Below are positions 13,001-20,907 of a DNA stretch of 42,504 nucleotides, in pieces. Location: the NCBI RefSeq assembly GCF_000003605.2, contig NW_003146773.1, positions 114,271 through 156,774 on the forward strand, written 5' to 3'. The DNA is from Saccoglossus kowalevskii (taxonomy: Eukaryota > Hemichordata > Enteropneusta > Harrimaniidae). The translations under genes and the position numbers were made by a program. Within the stretch, counting starts at the first letter, position 1. Each line of letters starts with the position of its first letter. The notes below the pieces were generated by a model that ran no database searches, had not been told where the DNA came from, and saw nothing but the letters and a program-made list of their open reading frames with translations.

Positions 13001-14515
13001 GTTCCTTTAGATAAAAAAGATTATACCATATCATGAACTTTAAACCAAGCTCAAATCCAAAAGTGTTTTTAAGAATATTTCTTGGTCCAGTTCAGTATAA
13101 GAACAATAAAAACTAAAATTTCTTTTTTTAATCTTTGTTTCATTCACCCCTCTAGAAAATAAGATTTGTTTTCGAAAGACTCTCTGTGCTAATCCTTTTT
13201 GTCGGGGTGGGTGGAGGGGGTATCCCATTGTCATCCACATCGCGTAGATTAAACCATGGTTCTTAGTACATCCATGATTAAACGGAGTCACCATATCAAC
13301 ACATTAAAAAACAACACATTCTTACATAAAACCCATGGAACTGCCACTCAATTTGAATGGTTAAGTGACAGAATGTTACCAAATTTCGTACGCCATCATG
13401 GTCGGAAGCTTGTCTGTGTACAACCGAGACAGTACCGGCAATGTGTGGAACTTTTTTTAGATCTTTCGTTCCCATGCATCTTTAGAACACACAAACAAAG
13501 TTTGTTGTCACTCGATCAAAATGGCCGCCTATTAAGCCGATTGGCTAAAACGAGGCTGAGGGAATCACAGATATGACGTCACCAGTAAAACGCATGCATA
13601 CTACCAGGGTCTCATTGCTGGTTGCATCATTGTCCCAATATTACGCTATAACTGTCCCAGTTTGGACTGCGAATGACGGATGATATAGAAAGTACGTAAT
13701 TTGGCATGTGGCTGTAAAATAAACCCATTTACAGCGGATTTCTGATGAAAATGGGACACAGTAAGTAAATATCATCCTGGATCATAAATTAAAAATCAAA
13801 TAGTAAGTTGCTCATAATTCTAATTACAAACTTATAATGTTTTTGTTTTGTTTTTTCATTTCATATTTTTTGTTCAACTATATATATTTTTTTTCAATAT
13901 ATAATATAATGTGGATGAGATATTTGAAGAGATCTGATCTAGCCGGGGAATTTTAATTAAAGTATTTATCCCGAGTTTCTCAACATATCAATTTGTTTGC
14001 TTCCTCGTCTACTCATAGACCTTAAAAGACTTTTAAGGTCTATGGTCTACTTGACATACAACATTGTATAAGCAAAATTACTTCTAGGAAATATTTTTAT
14101 ATTTTACGAGTTTTTATTAAAGGATACAGGATTGTACTTCTGGACCTTCTTGGTCTGTGTGGTTTCCAATTCGCTCTACACAAATAAACATCGGAGTTGA
14201 ACCCGCATGCGTAGTCGTCGCCATGTGTAGCGTGGGACCCATGTCTGATGTATACCATATTGTATTTTTACTTACCTAGAGGGAGGTCTTCTCGTAATTG
14301 TAGGGAAGTTATATCAGTTATGAACCGTGGTGGTTCGTCTCCTGTGAAAAGAAAGGGCAAGTCGTTACGAGACGAGGCAGGTAGTTAATATAGACGAAGA
14401 AGGTCGTTATTCGTGCGATAGAGGTATTTATAACGGATAAACACTTACCATTAACATATGACAGTATTGTAAATGATAATAGTAACGTAATTAGAGTCTT
14501 CAATTGACCAGCCAT
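915..14515 (-). CDS. CDH23: Cadherin-23 orthologue, N-terminal 812 residues (17 coding exons, 3' end off window)
   Basis: Coding exons in order of transcription: 14449-14515, 14276-14341, 12865-13004, 12567-12620, 10917-11096, 10165-10269, 9245-9370, 8875-8953, 7472-7584, 6697-6870, 5238-5387, 4489-4712, 3944-4190, 2573-2797, 1668-1919, 1362-1467, 915-1042. They join without a stop into 2436 nt, exactly 812 codons; one intron is GC-AG, the rest GT-AG. Residues 1-23 are a signal peptide; EC1 to EC7 and the start of EC8 follow. Inter-repeat calcium motifs are DVNDN (120), DVQDN (223), DVNDE (332), NENDNRPIF (441), DVNDN (543), DKNDH (651) and DVNDN (759). Their order, including DVQD after EC2 and NENDNRPIF after EC4, matches vertebrate CDH23 repeat by repeat, as does GEITTT in EC7. 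Vertebrate CDH23 is the upper half of hair-cell tip links, binding PCDH15; a role here in sensory or microvillar adhesion is inference. CDHR1 is the nearest alternative and fits less well from EC4 onward. Confidence 0.9.
1362..1467 (-). CDS. CDH23: CDH23 coding exon 16: EC7 end, EC7/EC8 linker
   Basis: Residues 735-769 plus one base. Contains AVDGGHGNEQKTATSMV (human AVDGGVGHNQKTGIATV) and DVNDNNPVF. Acceptor TTATTTAG|GTA, donor AATG|GTAAAT. Confidence 0.89.
1668..1919 (-). CDS. CDH23: CDH23 coding exon 15: EC6/EC7
   Basis: Residues 651-734. Begins with the linker DKNDHGPEF. EC7 follows with TESIVYSV, FRIN and TGEITTTTFLDRD. Human EC7 has QESIIYSL, FRIN and SGEITTTSLLDRE in the same places, one of the strongest orthology signals in the gene. 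Acceptor TATTCCAG|GAT, donor CAG|GTAGTT. Confidence 0.9.
2573..2797 (-). CDS. CDH23: CDH23 coding exon 14: EC6
   Basis: Residues 576-650. Begins ATDRDSAPYNQITYHI, close to the ATDEDSPPNNQITYSI of human EC6, then VDYEELIDGG and SAEDLDG. Acceptor TTTCCAG|GCC, donor TTA|GTAAGT, phase 0. Confidence 0.89.
3944..4190 (-). CDS. CDH23: CDH23 coding exon 13: EC5/EC6
   Basis: Residues 493-575. Contains SIDYELSLRYQLTVRAEDGG (EC5; human has LDYEL at this place and ARDGG), DVNDNPPVF and the start of EC6 with IEENT. Acceptor ATTTGTAG|A, donor AGA|GTAAGC. Confidence 0.89.
4489..4712 (-). CDS. CDH23: CDH23 coding exon 12: EC4/EC5
   Basis: Residues 419-492 plus two bases. Contains ANET, then ITLINENDNRPIFS, identical over ITLINENDNRPIFS to human CDH23 at the EC4/EC5 boundary, then KEDLPVGSNV and ATDDDIG of EC5. 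Acceptor TGTTCAG|ATA, donor GATCA|GTGAGT. Confidence 0.9.
4788..4994 (+). mobile_element. MITE copy 1, TA target site, TIR CTGTAAAATACTTTATTT
   Basis: Begins CTGTAAAATACTTTATTT and ends in TTATTTTACAG, with TA on each side (4786-4787 and 4995-4996). The interior has the repeated word TTCGCTGAAA and TTGGGTGTTTTGTATG. The TA duplication and inverted ends suggest a mariner/Tc1-mobilised MITE of 207 bp. It lies in the intron between CDH23 exons 11 and 12. Copies 2 and 3 share its interior. Confidence 0.75.
5057..5148 (-). mobile_element. tRNA-derived SINE-like relic (tRNA-Thr-like head)
   Basis: On the minus strand the stretch has GCCTTGTATCAGG, resembling an anticodon arm with a TGT loop, followed by a B-box-like TGGGTTTGATTCCCA arm. 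The T-arm CTGGG/CCCAG pairs perfectly, but no functional acceptor stem follows it, so this is a tRNA-derived repeat rather than a tRNA gene. The flanks TATAGTGC and GCACTATA are complementary, possibly by chance. No second copy was found in the window. Confidence 0.5.
5238..5387 (-). CDS. CDH23: CDH23 coding exon 11: EC4
   Basis: Residues 369-418. Contains PSRVLGEADVIILV and LDYETA. Human EC4 has the same order, with a GKADI stretch followed by LDYETV. Acceptor TTTCCAG|GGA, donor TAT|GTAAGT. Confidence 0.87.
5472..5565 (+). repeat. Two diverged copies of a TGAGCATGTTA...GCATTATGGGAG repeat
   Basis: Copies at 5472-5500 and 5523-5565 share TGAGCATRTTA, a GGCAT stretch and GCATT(A/G)TGGGA. A third, inverted copy is at about 42297-42338. 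The first holds TTCCCACAATGCCTTGC on the minus strand, close to the ZNF143/STAF consensus. Confidence 0.5.
6697..6870 (-). CDS. CDH23: CDH23 coding exon 10: EC3/EC4
   Basis: Residues 311-368. Carries DVNDESPLF (EC3/EC4 linker) and YSITVSENAHIALPLDIHV, which parallels the ALPLFIQV stretch of human EC4. Acceptor TTTTTAAG|GCA, donor CAG|GTGAGT. Confidence 0.88.
7472..7584 (-). CDS. CDH23: CDH23 coding exon 9: EC3
   Basis: Residues 273-310. Contains NADTGEIRG and LIDREAEG, the DRE loop of EC3. Acceptor TTTCAG|CT, donor GAG|GTACTG, the weakest donor among the middle exons but the only one that keeps the frame. Confidence 0.85.
8197..8293. repeat. Fold-back element, 33-bp inverted arms
   Basis: Arms 8197-8229 and 8261-8293 are inverted copies differing at about three positions (TAAGGTTATTACGA outside, CAAAGTATGCA inside), with a 31-bp spacer. 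AT-rich flanks extend the pairing a little. It is in the intron between CDH23 exons 8 and 9. Fits a small MITE; no transposase or flanking duplication identified. Confidence 0.7.
8454..8463. promoter_or_regulatory. Perfect CArG-box sequence
   Basis: CCATATTTGG fits CC(A/T)6GG, the SRF site, inside the partial palindrome ATTCCATATTTGGAAT. It is intronic and one short match in 42 kb is not surprising, so function is unproven. Confidence 0.25.
8875..8953 (-). CDS. CDH23: CDH23 coding exon 8: EC3
   Basis: Residues 247-272 plus one base. Contains RAFDQDIG and NQISYSIVS. The DQD calcium loop matches the AIDQDKG of human EC3. Acceptor TTTACAG|ACT, donor AGTG|GTGAGT. Confidence 0.85.
9245..9370 (-). 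CDS. CDH23: CDH23 coding exon 7: EC2 end and EC3 start
   Basis: Residues 205-246. Begins DQGIPQQ and carries DVQDNPPMF, the unusual linker that also follows EC2 in vertebrate CDH23, then GLPYTTSVDENSP. Acceptor TGTACAG|GAT, donor ACA|GTAAGT. Confidence 0.88.
10165..10269 (-). CDS. CDH23: CDH23 coding exon 6: EC2
   Basis: Residues 170-204. Contains QPLDYED, the EC2 counterpart of the DRE motif (human CDH23 EC2 also has LDYE here), and ends in TIVAT. Acceptor TTTTATAG|GAG, donor ACG|GTAAGT. Confidence 0.85.
10917..11096 (-). CDS. CDH23: CDH23 coding exon 5: EC1/EC2 linker and EC2
   Basis: Encodes residues 110-169. It carries DVNDNAPVF (EC1/EC2 calcium linker), then the strand YKVSISENVTVGTTIF and the ATDSDSG loop of EC2. 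Acceptor CTCGTAG|CAA, donor ACG|GTAAGT, phase 0. Confidence 0.88.
12091..12245 (-). mobile_element. MITE copy 2 (inverted relative to copy 1)
   Basis: Flanked by TA at 12089-12090 and 12246-12247, with CTGTAAAATACTTTATTT at the left and its complement at the right. Read on the minus strand it matches copy 1 through TTCGCTGAA and TTGGGTGTTTTGTATG but is about 50 bp shorter. It lies in the intron between CDH23 exons 4 and 5. Confidence 0.75.
12567..12620 (-). CDS. CDH23: CDH23 coding exon 4: late EC1
   Basis: A short 54-nt exon for residues 92-109, VNPHHEVIFSVVDNMGQQ. Both ends are phase 0 (ATATCAG|GTG and CAG|GTTAGT). Position and content match the segment of human EC1 that precedes the DVNDNAP linker. 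Confidence 0.85.
12865..13004 (-). CDS. CDH23: CDH23 coding exon 3: core of EC1 (GC donor)
   Basis: Encodes residues 45-91, including LNGYDAEGP and the SLDRE motif that marks the calcium-binding DRE of EC1. The acceptor is CTAAAG|GA. The donor reads GAG|GCAAGT, a GC-AG intron with an otherwise ideal donor context; using it keeps the frame into exon 4. Confidence 0.85.
14014..14044. repeat. Perfect 15-bp palindrome with 1-bp centre
   Basis: CATAGACCTTAAAAG, one A, then its exact reverse complement. It lies in CDH23 intron 2. Could be the collapsed remnant of a fold-back element, or a hairpin in the transcript. Confidence 0.7.
14276..14341 (-). CDS. CDH23: CDH23 coding exon 2: start of EC1
   Basis: Encodes residues 23-44, beginning GDEPPRF and ending REDLPL, the first strand and the XED-type calcium glutamate of EC1. 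Both flanking introns are phase 1. Acceptor TTCACAG|GA, donor CTAG|GTAAGT. Confidence 0.85.
14449..14515 (-). CDS. CDH23: CDH23 coding exon 1: signal peptide
   Basis: Start ATG is at 14515-14513 and the exon encodes residues 1-22 plus one base of codon 23. The sequence begins MAGQLKTL, followed by a leucine-rich hydrophobic core and a likely cleavage site near SYVNG. The donor reads AATG|GTAAGTG. The frame stays open upstream for eight codons but offers no earlier ATG, so this methionine is the natural start. The exon probably extends into 5' UTR to about 14549, where a TTTTTCAG acceptor lies. Confidence 0.85.
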
Positions 14516-14549
14516 ATTACAGCTACGTGTCTTTCTCACTTGCTATGTT
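14516..14549 (-). promoter_or_regulatory. CDH23: Probable CDH23 5' UTR segment with upstream splice acceptor
   Basis: Upstream of the start codon the minus strand reads GTCGTCTTTTTCAG followed by AACATAGC, a pyrimidine-rich acceptor ending at 14550. This implies that the first coding exon begins at 14549 and that a non-coding exon and the promoter lie further right. No TATA box or initiator was identified here. Confidence 0.45.
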
Positions 14550-15587
14550 CTGAAAAAGACGACACACAGTGATAAACTTATTGTTATTCACTTACTAGTT
14601 GTTGGTTTTTACTTTGTAGGGGGGGGGGGGTAAATTGTAATAAAAAAATGGTGTGCGCATTCCCGGTTAATAAAAATTCAGTGTGCAAAGCGAGAAGTTG
14701 TTTCTCGTCAAATCATATACAATATGATTGTCTCAAATATTATGTATTGCATAATATATTATTTACATAATATCTAATTGCCCCAGCAACACATATTTGG
14801 AACGGTGCAATATATATGTGACTAAATTGAACGATACGTTTTTGTATTTTGATTCAAATTTCGCTCATCATTTCCTTTTTGGTTTGCACAACTCTTTTCA
14901 GCTTACCACAGTCTTAATATAGTTTGTTATATGTGATGTTATGTTCCGGAAGTATGTTATATTATACTTATGAAATTTTTATTTGATGTTAATAGTGAGT
15001 AATACATACTAGGCAATGGTAAGCATACTTTACTTCTGTCATACTTTAATAAAAAGCTTGGAATTTAAATTACAATGTATATAAATTACAACTTGCCTCT
15101 TGATATTCGATTAACTTAGCGAGAAATAAATTCTATTATTTCATGCCGATTTCACACCAATAATTTACTACAAAATTGGTAGGTGATATTTTGATAACAA
15201 TTTCATGTTCTTATAACGGTTCGACATAATGTTTAATTTTACTCATATAGGGCAATTTATTTCGTTCCTCGTTCATGATTTCTCGAAATGTGTTTTCATG
15301 GTTGCAGTGTGTTCAATTTAGTTGTTCATCATGGTTGCTGAAAATAAATAAACAAACAAACAATACAGGGTCGTCTTGATATCATGACGAGATACCACGT
15401 GACATGACGGATTACCAAATTAGTATTTTATCATACCATAATCTTCTGTTACATAACTTTTTCTTATTTTTTTGTGTTTTCGTCAATTGCGTACGTGTAA
15501 AACGTACCAGGTCAGACGTACCGACAGGCAACGATGTGCGAAGTATGGTACATTATAACGTATTGAACCGGAAAGAAACATACACAG
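14550..15587. other. Non-coding stretch upstream of CDH23
   Basis: No coding exon or RNA gene seen. It holds a run of about 10-12 G residues near 14620 and AT-rich sequence. If the acceptor at 14550 is used, this is CDH23 intron 1. Confidence 0.5.
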
Positions 15588-15910
15588 TGTAACCACGAGT
15601 ACGTTAATCAGAATAAATGGTCCGATGCAACCACGGGTCAAGTTAACCGGAATTAACATGACAATGTAACTACGGGTCCGCGGTAAACTAGAATAAAAAT
15701 GTTCCATGTAACTGTGGGTTAGATTAACCAACCATGGAAAGCAATACAGTGTATCAATACGACAAGTTGACCAGAATAAACAACACAAAGTGAGTACAGG
15801 TCGGAATTAGACTAAACACAAAAGTCTATGTAACTACGGGTTAAGTTAACCATTTTAGTTGACAATGAAAAGTGTGGTATTTTATTGGGTTGAGTTAATC
15901 AGAATAACGG
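15588..15910 (+). repeat. Diverged minisatellite, about 38-42 bp period, about eight units
   Basis: Successive units begin TGTAACYACGGGT and continue with a variant of CAAGTTAACCGGAATAAA, starting near 15588, 15626, 15665, 15707, 15750, 15791, 15829 and 15873. A further degenerate unit may precede. The units are strongly diverged, so the array is old or under relaxed homogenisation. Confidence 0.7.
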
Positions 15911-17312
15911 CACCACGTTAAACTTTTTACAGTACGAACACGGGAGCCATACCAAACGCGTCGCGTCGAGACGAGCATGGCGCTAAGGAGTTCATCATGT
16001 GGTTTGTCAAGCGAGTTAGGGTGCCACTTTTTTTTAGTCTTATGGGTTAGCTGGGGTTAAAAAGCGACGAAACCTATAAGAATAGTTTAAGTATGCCCTG
16101 TAAAACATTTACTTTAGATATTAAGTTTCATAATGTTGGTAGTATTAAGTTTTACATACATGCCGTTGGTGCGATTAAAGACCGCGACCCAAGGGCAGAC
16201 ACACGTTGCATAGAGACAATAATCTGCGTTTACAAAGAACAGTTTAAGTTTTCCGTTTCATAAGATATAATGTTAACGACATCATGGCACCTTTATCGCA
16301 CTTTATAAAGTTATCTGCGGCATATCGTTATTTGAAAACACTTGCACTGTGATTAACGTACGCCCGATGGAAGTTCTTCTATTTGTAATCGGGGAGCCAA
16401 AGCGAATATATGAATAATTCGATTTGAAGGAAACTTTCAGTATTCAAGTGCTTGTGAAATAATTAACAGGTTGTATATACCCAGAGTGTATACATATATA
16501 TATATACCCGCGGTGTATACACACTCTCGGGGATAATGGTATATATGGTATAACATACCGTAATCCATTTCTGGTCCGAGTGTGACACATCTAAGTAGAA
16601 TCAGTTCCCACTTTGTAAATACATGCATAACACCACTGATTTTAGTGATCGCTATGGTGTCTAATCACCAAATCAAACTTATGCTCCATTGCTGTGTCCA
16701 CCAAGACGTCTTTACGTTATTTTAGAATAGTTTTTTAATTCCGATTTCATGATTCGGTTAAGATTTCTCATGAACCGTACATAATCCAAAACCCTTATAA
16801 TGCTTACATGGGTCAGTGAGAGGTTTGTACAGATCATACAAAGTGGAAATGCAAATTTAAAATGTAAGATAATGTTTGTATAGTATAATGTAAGTATAGT
16901 TTTATGTTGCTGTTCACAAAAAAACTTGATAAAGGATAAAATGGATCAAAAGTCTATAAAGATCATAATATATGAGATATTACTCGTTGGTTGCTATGAA
17001 TACGTCATATCTCAAAATTTTGCCCAATAATATATGGTGAAACGAACATGTGTATTAATAAGATACGTGTGGTTGCCATGACATATTAAGACACTCTGAT
17101 TTCGTTCGGCCCTGGAACGACCTTTAGTGGGAATCTACGTATCGGGTAAAGATAATTTGATTTGTATTTAATCCCAGCACTCATTACCATAGCTTTATTT
17201 TTGTTCGACATATGTCATGGCAAAATGTCATATGCGCGAAAATTGCGGGAAATATTCGTGGATTCGCCTTGCACATGTATTTGAATAAACAGTCAACCAA
17301 ATACTTCGCATA
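15911..17312. other. CpG-rich non-coding stretch
   Basis: No gene recognised. CpG-rich around 15955-15980. It includes short TATATA/GTATAC runs near 16480-16515. Short open frames show no family resemblance. Confidence 0.5.
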
Positions 17313-17490
17313 CTGTAAAATGATAATTTTAGCTGAAAAACTATTCGGATATAATATGCAGTTTATTTTCACTGATTTTTGATGAGTTGAATGTAAAATA
17401 TAAGAAAAATGATATATTCGTTATTTTATATTTTCACTAAATCATCCCTTACGCAAAAATAAATTCCAAGTGGAAATAAAATATTTTACT
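17313..17490 (+). mobile_element. MITE copy 3 (decayed right end)
   Basis: Begins after TA (17311-17312) with CTGTAAAATGATAATTTTAGCTGAA. The interior TTTTCACTGATTTTTGA and GTTGAATGTAAAATA matches copy 1 in the same orientation. The right end reads TATTTTAC and then departs from the consensus, so it is more decayed than copies 1 and 2. Confidence 0.65.
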
Positions 17491-17814
17491 CCAATACAGC
17501 ATTATAAATGATATCAGAGAATAAAGTTGACAAACAAATACGTGAACACCGCGTGGGGCATCTACGAGAGCTATAGGGAATGCTTGTATTTGAGCAGACT
17601 CGTATTATTTACTTGGTAAACAATGGCCGCACTTTGCTTACCGAGCTATTAGTCATGGTGAAAACAAGTCAGCACGCAAGACTAATCGCTCGTAACAGGC
17701 GATTGCAGTCACACGCAGAGAGGAACGAAAATAATCAATGAGATTCAGGAAGACGGGAAAGTTACCCGTGTAACGTATTAATTACTAAATTAAAAACTTC
17801 TAATAACTTATATT

Positions 17815-17867
17815 TGAATGAATGAATGAATGAATGAACGAACGAATAAATGAATAAATAAACGAAC
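17815..17867. repeat. TGAA tetranucleotide microsatellite
   Basis: Six or more TGAA repeats, then CGAA, TAAA and TGAA variants. Confidence 0.85.
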
Positions 17868-18419
17868 AGTGAAATTACTGAAGGTTAAATAAATGTTTAA
17901 AAGTAGCAAAAATGCTGTTGTAGTAAAACATATGGCGGTTCATTTCTTCAGTTTAAAACGCCTTAGTGCGAGTCATCGCTCAGTGAACTGAGAAGAAGGT
18001 TGCATATTCAGTATATGTTATAATATTCACGTGTTCAGTTAGATAAATAGTCGATCCCACACCTATATGCAATTTTACCAGTTTACGTATAAGTTGTGTA
18101 ATATTATTAGTAATATTTCCTTGCATATTTATAAAAAAGAACGTTTTTGATCAGTTGTTAGCAATACATATATGGGTAACAAAAACTAAAAAGTACTACA
18201 AGTACAAGTAGCATTAAAATAAAAATATGCAATTTCATTTCGTGTTGTGAAACACGTGCTCATAAAACTTCCAATGCTTTTCATCATTTCCTCCTCTCTA
18301 TTCTTAAAGGGAAATCTTCCAACCCCAGGGATTGCACCAAAGCATCATGGGACACTATTGTTTTTGTTGTTTACAATGTTAATCTAACTTTTGTTATGCA
18401 TTGTAATTTTAATCCAGAG

Positions 18420-18835
18420 AGTAAATTTGCTGTGAGATTAGGTAGGCTTAACTGGAGGTGCTCCTTTAAGTAGATGTATATGGTTCTGGAATGAATTGGT
18501 GATTTTATCTGGGAATTCAATATCTGTCAGGATTGTTTGTTGGTCTAAATAATATTTAGAGCAAAGTAGTAAAAAGTACAATCTCATTTACCAAGCATTG
18601 TTCACAAATTCTATTCTCTAATGGCGGTTTTGGTTGAGTATGCCTTTCTTTTCAATTGCTAAATTGTGGTTACGTGTTCTAAATTTAGACATAGTAATTC
18701 TCTTTTGTTATTTAATGTAGCAAGATAAAATTTCAAAACTGTACTTGTTTTTGAACTTTACATACGTTCTAAATTTAGTAAGCAACAATTTACAGTGTTG
18801 ATTTGCTACATTATCTTGTATTTAGCAACTGTATA
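18420..18835 (-). mobile_element. LINE relic: 3' end of a non-LTR retrotransposon ORF
   Basis: Conceptual reading of the minus strand gives FRTYVKFKNKYSFE, then MSKFRTRNHNLAIEKKG, then after a frame change ENRICEQCLVNEI. The order KFR..(N/S)H.L.IE.., followed by an R.C..C motif and an NEI or EDE stretch, is typical of the C-terminus of many invertebrate LINE reverse-transcriptase proteins. The relic has at least two in-frame stops (after SCYIK and near the Cys motif) and at least one frameshift. No endonuclease or catalytic RT motif was found to the right, so only a 5'-truncated tail remains, as usual for LINEs. The clade cannot be assigned from this piece. Confidence 0.6.
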
Positions 18836-18839
18836 TGTC

Positions 18840-20907
18840 AATCGATCGTGTGTTTTTTTAAATAATAGGCGTTCGTCAGATACACCACAGTATAGAAATG
18901 TTCACCATGTTTTCGGGGACGGAACAATATAACAATTTCAGGGCGATAATTTAGCACAATACGCCACAGAGAATAGTAAAATAAATAACCCTCCGGCAAA
19001 AATAATGGTTTTCTTTTTTTTAGAACAATATTGTACTTAAATGCTTTGAGTGACACTTAGTATTATCAACGTCCCTGGCACTCTTAATCTCGACTGTGAT
19101 AACGATATGACTAGCCTGTGGTCCGATTACCGAGTCTGAGCTTCTTTCACGGTCACTTCGTCTTCACAGTGTTTCCCAAAACATACAAAGCATACCAATG
19201 TAATGAATGCGAAAGTACATATGCAAATGAGGCTACAACGACTAATTAAGTGTGATGATCTACACAAACCGCTGTAAATCATTCGCGATAAAAGCAATTA
19301 AGTATACACGATATATTAGGATGCAAAAGAAACTTGGGCGGCGGGAAGGTCAGTCCCGTGGGACGCAAACTAGGTTAAACAGTATAGTGACCTTAAGGTA
19401 TTCACGATGTATTCAGCGTTATAAAAGAAAGAAACGTCAAAGCACACAACAATCCAACTTAACAATACTTTAAAACCTATTGAATAAGTAGTCTTTGGTG
19501 AATGTTACAAAACAATATGGTGTCTCAAATATCTATTGGGTCCTAGAATATATGTGTTGATCAGTAGTCTTGTTAAGCTCTGTTGTTGCTACCACACTGT
19601 TCGGTTGTTTTACTTGTTTTACGATGAAACTCAAAACAACTTCAGTATCTGACCTGTTTGGGCCTATATATAAGTACCAAGATGCTCTATAAAATGAAAT
19701 GATTATGTACGGGCCTGTTCAAGATCGCAGTGACTGAACTATTATAATTACGAGGACACGTAATAATATGCACTAGTCTAAGATTAGAATACTATGATAT
19801 GTATGATATTCATATCCATTTTGTTTATATGCAGCGTTGACGTAGGGACGTGGTAGGAGACAGAATTTAACTAATTCGGTCACCATAATGGGTTCTCGTC
19901 CATTTAGGTCAGAGGATTCGCATTCATTTTTTCTGCTACACGCTGAAATCAGTTCGCAAAATCAGTTGTCGCAAAGAGGTCGCTGTTTCACGACGATGAA
20001 GATGTACAATAGAAAATGTAAATTCTGTTTCTGTCAATAGTTTCTAATTCTCAACTAATTTCTTGGAGTAAAGGTTACATTAAAACTTTGTTTGTTTTTT
20101 TCACAAATGACAACAGATATTCTTATTTGAAATACAGACATATACAAACATTTGATCGTGGAGCGATTCGAATCAACGCACACACAACAACTCCGCCTTG
20201 CTTGGTAATCTGGTGCATACGTCACGCTTTCCACTCCACCACACCAAACAATCGGATGCATCTGCAATTGCCGTTGGTTTCGAGCACGATGTTATGTTAT
20301 GGCCAATAACGGTATCTTAACTGAACTGTGCCACGACACGAAGATAAGTCAACAACGTAGGCTGCTATCAGATTGTGAGAATGACCTTCCAAACTGACAA
20401 CTGAGATCCAAAATAGTGGGCGTGGTTTCCACATTAAATTAATGTTTTGCATGTCGTAGTTTATAAGCTCTCTCCACACTCTCTCTGACAGGTAATTAAG
20501 TCGCATAGAAACCCATATGTATGGAATACAGATTTTCCGACCATGTCTATATCGGCAACGACCACGTGACATATCAAGTGTGCGAGACTTATGAAATATG
20601 TATATGTAGTGAGTGATATCTATCATTTGGGCTGACTTCTCAGATCTTTGATTGGATACTCCAAATGGTATATCTTCAAGTCAAGTCGTTGAAAAGTTTC
20701 GATTTATTATTAACAATATGTCGTCAGGTCATTCTGGTCGATATCTGTTCAAGTCAACAAATGTTTCCATTTTCCACATTCAGTTGTTTTCACGTTTTTA
20801 ACAGTAACAATCAAACGCAGAGTTATTTGTACTTTTGTGAACGCGGTGTGAACGGATGAGGTTTATTATATGCATATTAACGGAACTAATTGTGCATAAC
20901 AGCATGA
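18840..20907. other. Non-coding stretch, moderate CpG
   Basis: Only short open frames (about 110 codons or fewer), none with recognisable domains, splice context or composition bias. No RNA gene seen. Confidence 0.5.

Noticed and set aside
13381-13640. Alternative CDH23 promoter in intron 2 (TGACGTCA-like and ATGGCCGCC words)
   Set aside because: Isolated short motifs in a CpG-containing patch; nothing else supports a start site.
915-14515. Assignment to CDHR1 or a FAT-type cadherin
   Set aside because: CDHR1 shares the DVQD linker, but the NENDNRPIF boundary, ESI.YS and GEITTT stretches and repeat-by-repeat order fit CDH23 better, and the chain continues past CDHR1-like content.
14513-14539. 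A start codon eight codons upstream in the CDH23 exon
   Set aside because: That codon is GTG, not ATG, and the signal peptide begins naturally at the internal ATG.
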